A stretch of DNA of 64,000 nucleotides from Fragum whitleyi (lineage: Eukaryota; Mollusca; Bivalvia; Cardiida; Cardiidae), in contig OX411543.1 in NCBI GenBank assembly GCA_948146395.1, forward strand, positions 64,348,534-64,412,533. Direction: 5' to 3'. A program made the position numbers and the translations under genes. Position 1 is the stretch's first letter; the number at the start of each line of letters is the position of its first letter. Positions 56,701 through 64,000 of this stretch are shown piece by piece. The notes beneath the pieces are model-generated. The model saw only the letters and a list, made by a program, of their open reading frames with translations, did not search any database and had not been told where the DNA came from.

Positions 56701-59700
56701 AGGTCGTTCGATCCTCAAAACCTAAAATGGTTACCGAAAGAGGTTCCAAAGAATGTAAAGATCGTCATTTCCATGATCCCGTCAGTAAGCAATCTGTTAA
56801 AGCGATTCCAAAAGCATGTCATGTCAGTAGGCAGGGAGTCGAATGTACATCCCATACCTCAACTAACGAATGTTACAAATATGGATATTATACATGCTAG
56901 ACTTAAAGAAGCTGAGCGTAAAATAACACAAGAACAAACTGAAATACTATCGAGCGCTTTTGCTAGCTGTGGTTTACCTCTCTTTTCTAGAGTGATATTC
57001 GAAGAGGTTGTGCATTGGAAATCCTACACACCAATTAGACCTGACGGAGTTGCTACATCAATGAGAGAAGCTCTCAATCATTTCTTTCAGCGGTTGGAGG
57101 CCCAACACGGACGAACACTTGTCAGACATGCACTAGCTTATATCACCGCATCAAAAGATGGTTTGTCAGAGATCGAGTTATTAGACTTACTTGCTCTAGA
57201 TGATGAGGTCCTAAACTCCGTATTTCTCTTTTGGCTCCCTCCTATACGCCGCTTACCCCCATTCCTTTGGACTAGACTACGTTTAGATCTAGATGTATTT
57301 CTAGTCACGAGAGATGCGGGGAACCAGGAGGTGTTTACGTGGTACCATAGGCTGTTTAAAGAAGCCGCCATTCACAGGTATCTAGGTCATGGAGAAATTC
57401 TTGATACAATCCATAGGAATATCGCAGAGTACTTTATGGGCTTCTGGTTCAATAAAGAGAAGAAGTTTGAGTACAGTAGCTTCTTAAAGTCACGGCTAGC
57501 GCTCACTCAAGATGAAGGGGCGGAGGAAAGATTTATCATGAACCAACCATTGGCATTTGTGCAAAACAAGGGGACCGTTGTGTTCAATAAACGTAAACTT
57601 GTTGAACTTCCCTATCATCTCGCTCAAATTGCAGACTTTGAGAACCTTCAGAATATTTGCATCTTCAACTACACTTGGTTGTGGACAAAGATATCTGCGT
57701 TTGGATTGCAACTTTTGCTTGAAGATCTTGAATATGCATTTTCAAAGTTTGAAGACAATGAAATAAGTACTTTAATGGACGCTTTGCGTATTGCTGGTTC
57801 TTCTCTAAGCTCAAACCCAAACAGCCTGTCTCTCGAAATCACCGGAAGGTTGATAGATCTGATAGACACACTTCCTAAGATAAAGGAGCTAGTGCGACAG
57901 TGTGACTTGGAATCCCGAAATGATTCAGCCTTAGTTTCACCTTTCCAACTTTACGACATTCCTGTCAGTGCTCTCACAATGTCACTAGATTCATCCAATA
58001 CCGATGTTGGTGATGTCGTCCTGTTAAAGCGGGCAACTGAACTTGCCGTATTGACAATTGACGGTAAAGTAACTAAATGGGACCTTGATAAAGGTTCGGT
58101 GCTAGCAGAAATCGAGTTACCTCTGCTTAAATCAATGTCATATCGTAACTTTGGACTTTACATATCACCTGATGAACGATTCCTGGTGTGCGAAAGTCGT
58201 CCAAACTGTTCATTGAATTTTGTGATTGAATCTGAAACATTCCAAGTTCTCTACGATCACAAAATGTCAACGACAAATCTTAGCCACAATGTGATAGTCA
58301 GTAAGAGATATGTTGTGATAGACAACGCTGTGTTTCATGTGAAAACTGGGAAAAAGGTGAAAGACTTGAACCAATATAGAAAATTAAATGAGTTTGTAAC
58401 CCTAGCATTTACAGTATGTGAGAATTATCTGCTAATGGGATGTAGTGACTCTCTGGATTTGTACAGTGTCGGAAAGGCGAAGCGAATCAAAACGTTTCCT
58501 CTACCTCATAGCGTGAGCGCAATTCAGGTCACAAAAGATGGACGGTTAGCAATTGTCGGTCTTACAATAGACTGCACTATCAAATTGATCGATATCAACA
58601 CAGAATCCAACACTTTTGGACAGGAAATTGTCACTTACGATGCCATTTCTTCTTTTCCTGAAGTGAACATGAGTTCTGACAATTACGCCACGAATGAAGT
58701 CTCAGAAATTTGTATTTCCAATAACCAAAGAATGTTTGTTAGTTTGATCAAGAGAAAATACCCTGTGATATGGAGTCTACAAAATGTCAGCAATAAGCCG
58801 AGATATCTTACCATTGGTAAAGGAGGATCGGGTCCTCTTCGCTATCTCTATGATATACAGTTCTCCTCCGATGATAGGTACGTGGTAGCGGCAGAGTTAT
58901 CTCCCCGTGCGATGGTGTGGGACACGATTACAGGATCCTTGCTAGCTACATTCGAAGCACATTCTAACGATATCCACCACATCTTATTGTCACCTTATTC
59001 CCTGAAAGCTGTAACAATGCAACAAAATGGTTCTACAATTAATGTATGGGATATTGAAAAAGTACTAAAGATGGAAGAAATGTCCTCAAGGAAAAAGAAT
59101 GACGTGGTTGTAAAAGGAATTGCTTATTCGAAGAGCAGTAACCTTTTGTTCATATCAAGGATTATACCTCCTAGGAATGCCAGAGCCTATCACTTCATTG
59201 ATTACTATGGAGTCGATGTCCTTGACCTGGCTTCAGGAAGAACAACAGCCCTGCTACCATTCGACAACTATGGTTCCTTACAAACACTTACTGTTTCCAA
59301 AGATGCGTCAGAAGTGGTCACTGTGTCAGGTTCTACCAATTCTAGCATCATAACTGTTTTGGTTTCAGGAAAACTTGTCGGCATTTTGACCATATCAGAA
59401 TATAAAGGCGTGAAGTTGTCATCCAGTGGAAAGTATATGTCTGTGTTCTCTTATCAGAACGGAGGACAGACCTTGCTGTACTCAGTTAAAGACATGAAGG
59501 AAATAGACACATATAACGGTTGTACGAATGGCATGTTCACAAAAACTGATGCGTTCATTGGTGTGTCCGAACGTGTTCTTCTGATTAGAGAGTCCATGTT
59601 AGAAGGAGAAACTCTTAAGATAAACCTGCCTGGTGATGTTACTTCCGTTCATTATTCTGACGTCACGGAAGTTCTACTCGTCACCATTGACGACGGACTA

Positions 59701-62700
59701 TTGGTAAGATGATTTTCATTACTTTTGTCTCGACTCGACGCACAAATATGATTCAAAGTAAATATTTTCTTCAATACACTGGCATTATTTAAAATCAGTC
59801 GAAAATAGAACTAAATCATTTTTATTGCTACGATAATTTACATTAGATGAAACTCCTATGTCAAATTAAAAATTAATTAACTAATACAGTCAGGGAAAGA
59901 AATTGCAATGTTGTTGTTAGTCAGGTTAAACAAATTGCAATGCTCTTTTCTTGCTTTCCAAAAGATGTAGTCCGTTCCAAATGTCCCACAAAGTTAAATA
60001 TTGAATAAGGCTTTTTATAGATATGCGTATGGGGTGCAGATATATCCTACCTCGGCAATATGAAGAAATTTTACCCGTTAGGCAGAAAAGGGCCATCAGT
60101 GTAGTGCGAACATTGGATGTATTGGATTTAGCAGTCCGAATTTTTCGAATCTAATTATTCTACCTTCATATATGACCATTTTAAACGATTCCGCTAGAAG
60201 ACCTGTGATATATCAGACATTTTTTTCAATTATTTATTTAACAGATTAACCTAATATTTGACGTTCACATGGCATGTTACATATTTTCCATATGTGACCC
60301 GTGATTTAAAGGGAAACATTTTGGTATTTGTGAGATTATAGATTCTATGATTCCCAGATCGATATATTTCGGAAAGTTTTAACCATATGGCGACTTTTCA
60401 GGAGACCGGATACGTATGTGTGATTCAAAGGGCGAAGAGTGACTATTTGGGTAGTGCACAAAGTTTCTATGCTAGTCAGACTGCGCTGACTTCGCAGAAT
60501 GCAGAGGGACGCAACTTTGGCCATTTAACACCCCCCCCCCCCATAAAGTTACCTCTGTCCGGATGTGAGAGCGGGCTCCGGTGGCACGTGTTACTAAATT
60601 TCTTACGAAAAAAATCGTAAGTCAAACTCACAAATCGTTCCTGATGTTTTCATTCATTGTTAGATTATGTGTTGCAATATCTCATTGTTATTGTCGCAAG
60701 AATACGATTCCAATGGGACAATGCATTGGTAGAATTCCTTATTTAGTTACTACTGTAGAAGCAACTTTAAATTTTTAAATTCAATAAAAATGATTGAAAG
60801 ATGTTTAGTAAAACGGGCCCCGGGTGTGTGGATGGGTGTCCCATTCTTGGACAGAGCATAACTTCTACATCTGTAAATGAATTTCAATATTACTTTACAC
60901 AGTTTTTTTCCCTGGGTGAGTGCCACGGAACACCACTCGGCCAATCTCACGATCAGCACAATTTTGTTACATACCCTTCCGCTCTACATACATCCGAGGT
61001 CTGTTTCAGTTTACGGCCGAGTGATGTTCCAAATGGGGTGAGTGCGTATGTCATGCAAAGCGTTTGTCGGATAGACCTAAGGTCAATGTTACGACTGGAG
61101 GTCAAATGTGTCACGGGCATACTAAATTTGGAATGATCTATCAACCTTCCTGTGAAAGAATTTTTGAAAAACAACCTCTGGGTGACCTGTACTGGAAATA
61201 AACTCTTTTTTCTTCTTTATGGGGTACTCAGATGACCCCTTTTCGCGTGACGGATCGCATTTGTTTTTTTTACAATTATACATTATAATTATATGTATCA
61301 TTCATAAGACGTAGGTCCCAGATTTGATAAATATTTCCGAATATAAACTCGACATTAGTACGTCCAGTCTACATTTTCAAACAGTATTCAAGTTGAACGT
61401 CTTCATACGTGGACGCCACCCAAGTAGTTCGAGATTTGAAATGTTCGTCCCCAGTTTAATTAGATTTTGAATTACATTTTAAAATGGAGTAGTTCGTGTA
61501 AATGAGAATAAAAAGATAATGTCGGGTGAAAAGATAGTAATTTTGAATATATATCTGGTATGGATCTCACCTTTGTCACTTTACCTTTCCATTTAGTAAA
61601 GTTGAAAAGTAAATTTAAACAGCATTAATTTGTAATTTCAGGTTTCTGCTATGGCCTTTAAAACAGAAGGATTTGGAGTATTTGGTACAACTTTACTTTT
61701 AGTAAAGTTGAATAGTAAATTTAAACAACATTAATTTGTAATTTCAGGTTTCTGCTATGGCCTTTAAAACAGAAGGATTTGGAGTATTTGGTACAACTTT
61801 ACTTTTAGTAAAGTTGAAAAGTAAATTTAAACAGTATTAATTTGTAATTTCAGGTTTCTGCTATGGCCTTTAAAACAGAAGGATTTTGAGTATTTTGTAA
61901 AACTGTACTATTATATTAGTAAAGTTGAAAAGTAAATTTAAACAGTATTAATTTGTAATTTAAGGTTTCTGCTATGGCCTTTAAAACAGAAGGATTTGGA
62001 GTATTTTGTAAAACTTTACTATTAGTAAAGTTGAAAAGTAAATTTAAACAGCATTAATTTGTAATTTCAGGTTTCTGCTATGGCCTTTAAAACAGAAGGA
62101 TTTGGAGTATTTGGTACAACTTTACTATTAGTAAAGTTGAAAAGTAAATTTAAACAGTATTTATTTGTAATTTCAGGTTTCTGCTATGGCCTTTAAAACA
62201 GAAGGATTTGGAGTATTTGGTACAATCAGTAATGTGTCTAAAGGTGGCATCAGTGACATTGCCGATGATGGATCAGTATGCATCGACACAGAACTACAGG
62301 TACAGTTAACATCGTCATGAAATTGACAATAATTCCGATCAAATACATTCAAAATTACTCACTCAGCGCTCCATTCATTCATTCAAAACACTCATTTAAA
62401 AAACGCTCCGAAATCATGAAAAGTGATAAGATTAACAACTTCATTCAAATCAAAAATCGAAATAGAAAAATCCACGATTTCACTGATATAATTGAATTTT
62501 GTAAGTGTATTACGCGTTCGTAAAGACATAGAAATCTGTTCATTGAACCTGTATCTTGAAGAAAATTAGTGATATTGGATTAACTCCCTTTATTTTCACT
62601 CAAAACTCGCTCCGCATACTCATTCAATTTCATTCCAAAATCATTCCAAAATCATTCATCTTGTCAATTTTTACGATGTTCTTAACTGTATGTGTTAAAT

Positions 62701-63905
62701 ACAGTTTGTAACATCATGAAATTGACACTCACTTCAATCAACATCCTTCTAAATCACTCAATTTAAAACAATTACTGAAATCACTTAAAACGCCCTGACA
62801 TTATTGAAAAACGCTTCGAAACTGTTTAAAACGATAATCATTTCATTCAAATCGCTCAAATCACTCTATGATATTTTAAGCTGGTTTTGATTTTAAGCAC
62901 CAGGGTGATCTCTATGGACACATAAACAGAAAAGTACGTTGACTTTTTAAAGGGTGGTAACATTATATCGATAATTTTGTCCGATTCGCACGAAATAAGC
63001 GATTCTATTTTACCTCCCTTAAATTCATTCCAGGCGCGGACCCAAATTTGATATGTAAATTGACAGAGATCATGTTCCAAAGCGAAAGCAACAAGTTGGA
63101 CCTAGAAACCCGTTTTTGCATAGATGAAAATAAGAAATAAAAAAAAATAGTCTTGAAACATTTTTTGAACTTGCCTGGCCATCGTCTGGAGAAAAGGGGC
63201 CTTCATATATTTTTGATGCATGCAGTTGTAAAATTTTCCTAGTCAAATTCTAAAAAAATAATCTTTGTGAACAATGAAGTTATCACTAGATATCTCAATC
63301 CGAGATAATTTGTGTTTCACAAGCAAATCTCGTGTATCATTCATTTTCAGATATTTGAATTACAACGTTGTAAACTGGTGAAGAAACTTTTATCAAACTA
63401 CAACAAGACAACTGTATCGTGTATTCGACTATCTAACAAGGGAGAACACGCTGTGTTCATTGACACAAGTCCAACCGATTGTGTGAAAGTTTGCCGCGTA
63501 GATAATAGTCAAATTATAGCGACGTGTCTCTTGCACACGGTGCCGGAAACCATACAAGTTGTCCCGTCACTCAACGTCATCATTGTGATAGGTAAAAATA
63601 GAAACTTACATATCCTTGCGCTGAGAGACTGTGACAGGAAGTACGATTATTCAACAAAACAATCTAGAGCCAAGGCGATCCTAGGCATGGATAATACCGT
63701 AGATCTGGTCTCGTATGAAACTAGCGAGAAAGTTCGTCAACAAATGAAAGAAAATGCCAAAACACAGAAAATGAGAAATTTGAATGTTGACCTTGGACTC
63801 ATTTCAAACATCAAGGTAAATGGGCGATATCAGAAAGCGAAGTCCGACAACTTTACAAAGGGAGACAATTCTCGACCCACCAGTAATTCGTGTATATTGA
63901 TATAG
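46658..63905 (+). CDS. NWD1-like NACHT and WD-repeat protein, multi-exon
   Basis: STAND-type NTPase: an N-terminal effector/helical region, a NACHT nucleotide-binding domain and C-terminal WD40 beta-propellers, cytosolic. Nine exons recognised: 46658-46746, 47863-47979, 49113-49316, 50289-50430, 52283-52909, 55312-55451, 56644-59703, 62177-62299, 63351-63905, all with AG/GT borders and compatible phases, giving 1,684 residues. The start codon and first exon(s), which should encode a short beta-strand motif before DFTEERN, were not found. Landmarks: DFTEERNVLLKDVYPKLQ, MVDMRWGV and GQKYGYRPVP (N-terminal module typical of NWD proteins); Walker A GESGCGKTA at 52807-52833; RFLGTSP across an intron; Walker B-like LVIYLDSIDQL at 56668-56700; WD-type blades from about 58,000 on (KVTKWDLDKG, MVWDTITGS, INVWDIEK). 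The C-terminus is C-I-L-I. Human NWD1 has about 1,560 residues; the ligand here is unknown. Confidence 0.92.
47345..47609. mobile_element. MITE family R copy
   Basis: AGACCCATCACGCGAAAAGG and CCCTTTTCGTGTGACGGGTC ends. Central CAGTCTGCGCAATTCGCGCA palindrome. In NWD1-like intron a. Confidence 0.78.
47719..47758. repeat. Poly-T and (ATT)n
   Basis: About 19 T followed by seven ATT units. Confidence 0.9.
47863..47979 (+). CDS. NWD1-like exon b
   Basis: Acceptor CTATATTTCAAG, donor GTGAGA, 39 codons. MVDMRWGVTNEAQNDHMTSA and SVGPNFV are hallmarks of the NWD N-terminal module. Confidence 0.9.
48535..48990. mobile_element. MITE family A copy
   Basis: GACAGTTTAGAACGTCGAGA to TTCACGATGTTCTTAACTGT, with GAGAGGTAATCCAATACCGC and ATGAATAAAATTAGCGATG inside. 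In NWD1-like intron b. Confidence 0.72.
49113..49316 (+). CDS. NWD1-like exon c
   Basis: Acceptor TTCAATTTTTTCTAG, donor GTGAAG, 68 codons. ALIGQKYGYRPVPAFID and WYLKDENAVPAQYVLQP match the conserved GxKYGxRPxP and DENAxPxxYxLQ motifs of NWD proteins. Confidence 0.92.
49825..49880. repeat. Short hairpin
   Basis: GGTCAGTGCCTAAACA / TATAGGCACTGACG at 49837-49863. The GTGCCTA..TAGGCAC core resembles that at 21247-21312. Confidence 0.6.
49970..50240. repeat. TATGCCCCCG-type repeat element, copy 1
   Basis: TATGCCCCCGCATCGATAG..TCGGGGGCATA hairpin, CTGTCTGTCTGTCCGTCTGT tandem, a GTCAAGGTCA repeat and a TTACGGGGGCATTCTCGTTT end. Second copy at 56169-56350. Confidence 0.65.
50289..50430 (+). CDS. 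NWD1-like exon d
   Basis: Acceptor TTTACTTTTTTTAAAAG, donor GTGAGT. DEDLKKASRDEWNDIFEE and ELLMVGATLAFDTGIIG; ends in phase 1 (SS|V), matching exon e. Confidence 0.88.
50598..50857. mobile_element. MITE family R, degenerate copy
   Basis: GTTCCGTCACGTGAAAGGGG and CCCTTTTTTGCGTGACGGAT ends, with an interior like the other copies. Confidence 0.65.
51380..52172 (+). mobile_element. LINE (non-LTR retrotransposon) 3' end
   Basis: At 51435-51577 one frame reads KEFLKNSFSFNGMKCWND then IPLNLRTIENISCFKRSL and KKYLMPNN before a stop, the usual C-terminal end of LINE reverse transcriptases (F..G.K.WN.LP..IR....F...L). A 3' UTR follows with AATAAAG and an (ATT)n tail at 52149-52171. 5'-truncated, in NWD1-like intron d. 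Confidence 0.75.
51676..51735. repeat. (ATC)n-rich microsatellite
   Basis: Imperfect ATC/ATT units inside the LINE 3' region. Confidence 0.7.
52283..52909 (+). CDS. NWD1-like exon e (Walker A)
   Basis: Acceptor TGCCTTTTTACAG, donor GTAAGT. Starts VTQEEIEHGILQNS, a conserved NWD motif. Contains the P-loop YGESGCGKTAVIAKCA and the strand VIIVRFLG split by the next intron. It is open upstream of its first Met. Confidence 0.94.
52985..53250. mobile_element. Element family S, copy 3
   Basis: GTTGACGAATAATCAAAACG, TACGATGTTTTGATTTTTCA, TTTTTGTCACACTCCACGTA and GGTCGCCTTCTGAGTGCGTG, as at 34385-34660. Confidence 0.65.
53540..53900. repeat. GGTCGCTTAAT-type repeat
   Basis: AAGCGGTCGTTG at 53591 and AAGTGGTCGCTTAATAGACG..CGGTCGCTTGGGC at 53850-53880 mark a commonly repeated AT-rich segment; related text is at 37615-37660. 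Confidence 0.45.
54005..55035. mobile_element. Foldback element about 1 kb
   Basis: TAGTCCGTTTGACTTCTATA..TGGACC (54065-54091) is inverted at 54950-54977, and the inner arms (AAAATAATGATTTTGTC at 54206 versus GACAAAATCATTATTTTGA at 54815) continue for about 150 bp. A direct copy of CTCACAATTTTTGCTATGCA lies outside both arms (54028 and 54988). Confidence 0.7.
55106..55274. mobile_element. MITE family T, intact copy
   Basis: Ends TTAAGGTAGTGGACCCGTAA and TTACGGGTCCACTACCTTAA are perfect 20-bp inverted repeats. The inner arms (AGTTCC..GCATTTCGGA / CAAAACGTTGCGGAAC) pair imperfectly. It ends 38 nt before NWD1-like exon f. Confidence 0.82.
55312..55451 (+). CDS. NWD1-like exon f
   Basis: Acceptor GTCATTATTTCAG, donor GTAAAC. 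Completes RFLG with TSPQTSHILLTLISLC, then SDVYGIDKSKIPSEYHEVVQ (20 residues shown), matching the NACHT sequence after the P-loop. Confidence 0.92.
56169..56350. repeat. TATGCCCCCG-type repeat element, copy 2
   Basis: TATGCCCCCGATAGGGAGGC, (GTCCGTCCGTCT)n at 56203-56255, and TCGGGGGCATTGTCATCTTA..CAGCTCTTGTT end. Confidence 0.7.
56644..59703 (+). CDS. NWD1-like exon g (NACHT end, winged helix, WD40)
   Basis: A single 1,020-codon exon; acceptor TTTATTTTCAG, donor GTAAGA. Starts QAADGRKLVIYLDSIDQLA (Walker B-like strand with DxxD). Then WLPKEVPKNVKIVISMIP (sensor strand), LVRHALAYITASKDGLSEIE (winged-helix-like region of NWD proteins), ELPYHLAQI, and WD blades from about codon 455. Many blades lack the full WD signature, as is common in this family. 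Confidence 0.95.
59750..60290. other. NWD1-like intron g, nothing recognised in this part
   Basis: AT-rich sequence, no repeat of the named families. Confidence 0.35.
60292..61258. mobile_element. Composite of MITE R ends and MITE Q copy 2
   Basis: A family R-like start TATGTGACCCGTGATTTAAA is at 60292 and an R end CCTTTTCGCGTGACGGATC at 61230-61252. Inside, 60585-60832 is a family Q copy (TTACTAAATTTCTTACGAAA ... GATGTTTAGTAAAACGGGCC). A 12-C run is at 60531-60542. Confidence 0.55.
61578..62222 (+). repeat. Six-copy tandem repeat of an intron-exon junction
   Basis: Units of 106, 106, 111, 106 and 106 bp. Each contains GTAATTTCAG|GTTTCTGCTATGG-type acceptor plus the first 46 nt of the exon encoding VSAMAFKTEGFGVFG. 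Junctions are at 61642, 61748, 61854, 61965, 62071 and 62177; only the last continues into the full exon. The fourth copy has TTTAAG instead of TTTCAG. Confidence 0.93.
62177..62299 (+). CDS. NWD1-like exon h
   Basis: Acceptor TTTGTAATTTCAG, donor GTACAG, 41 codons: VSAMAFKTEGFGVFG then SNVSKGGISDIADDGSVCID and TELQ. Fits between exon g (phase 0) and exon i (phase 0) and continues the WD propeller. Confidence 0.88.
62301..62692. mobile_element. MITE family A copy at a splice donor
   Basis: Begins TACAGTTAACATCGTCATGA immediately after the last exon h base and the G of the donor, and ends TTTACGATGTTCTTAACTGTA. All donor bases from +2 on are therefore element (or target-site) sequence. Confidence 0.78.
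62695..63030. mobile_element. MITE family A, second adjoining copy
   Basis: ATACAGTTTGTAACATCATG at the start and ACGAAATAAGCGATTCTATT..TTACCTCCC near 62985-63020. The right end has decayed. Confidence 0.6.
63351..63905 (+). CDS. NWD1-like last exon i
   Basis: Acceptor ATCATTCATTTTCAG. IFELQRCKLVKKLLSNYN and VVPSLNVIIVIGKNRNLHIL finish the propeller; a basic, Gln/Lys-rich tail follows (EKVRQQMKENAKTQKMRN), ending SNSCILI and stop TAG. C-I-L-I fits a CaaX box with an Ile in the last place, the type preferred by geranylgeranyltransferase I. No AATAAA is seen in the remaining 95 nt. Confidence 0.93.
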   Translation: MFELQRCKLVKKLLSNYNKTTVSCIRLSNKGEHAVFIDTSPTDCVKVCRVDNSQIIATCLLHTVPETIQVVPSLNVIIVIGKNRNLHILALRDCDRKYDYSTKQSRAKAILGMDNTVDLVSYETSEKVRQQMKENAKTQKMRNLNVDLGLISNIKVNGRYQKAKSDNFTKGDNSRPTSNSCILI

Positions 63906-64000
63906 AACCCCTTCTTCATAATCCTCAGACTTACTTGACATTAGCATCGAACAAAATATCATGGAAACCTACTTTTACTTGTGTATAACGTTATTGTGTA

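Noticed and set aside
61642..62160. The five upstream repeat copies as extra in-frame coding exons
   Set aside because: Each runs into a stop within 11-41 codons if entered as a 3'-terminal exon; a 43-nt internal exon using the inner GTACAA as donor is conceivable but would shift the frame.

Overview
The window looks like AT-rich genomic DNA of a bivalve mollusc, possibly a heterodont. The evidence is introns with GT..AG boundaries, animal-type genes (a Toll-like receptor, a peptide-amidating copper monooxygenase and a NACHT/WD-repeat protein), a eukaryotic tRNA, tRNA-headed SINEs, and a dense load of short inverted-repeat elements of the kind common in bivalve genomes. Species cannot be fixed from sequence alone. 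One assembly gap of 200 N lies at 24241-24440.

Three protein genes and one tRNA gene are supported. (1) 1066-3726, minus: an intronless Toll-like receptor with signal peptide, leucine-rich repeats, transmembrane helix and TIR domain. (2) 8358-8428, minus: tRNA-Pro(CGG). (3) 12468-31608, plus: a monofunctional peptidylglycine alpha-hydroxylating monooxygenase (PHM) that I reconstructed from eleven short coding exons, most under 130 nt, joined by codon phase and by similarity to the PHM fold. At least one exon, carrying the third CuH histidine, is missing and may lie in the gap. (4) 46658-63905, plus: a NWD1-like NACHT/WD-repeat protein in nine recognisable exons, about 1,684 residues, with its first coding exon(s) not located and a C-terminal C-I-L-I that fits a prenylation box.

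The rest is introns and intergenic DNA packed with repeats. They include several foldback/MITE families (here called A, Q, R, S, T and the GC-hairpin family), three tRNA-derived SINE families, tandem-array elements beginning with a GCTCACCTGAGCACGAAGTG-type end, a LINE 3' remnant, long near-perfect palindromes and GA microsatellites. Several touch gene structure: MITE A copies abut a splice acceptor region in PHM and a splice donor in the NWD1-like gene. A 106-bp unit carrying a splice acceptor plus the first 46 nt of an exon is tandemly repeated six times just before the functional copy in the NWD1-like gene. A purine-rich GA array fills half of a short PHM intron. A 7.9-kb stretch of PHM intron 4 is bounded by 400-bp inverted repeats, one of which runs into the gap.

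Functionally, PHM belongs to neuropeptide maturation. The TLR and the NACHT/WD protein are receptor or STAND-type signalling proteins of families that are expanded in bivalves. Nothing indicates that the three genes act together. No prokaryotic system, CRISPR array or viral genome was seen.
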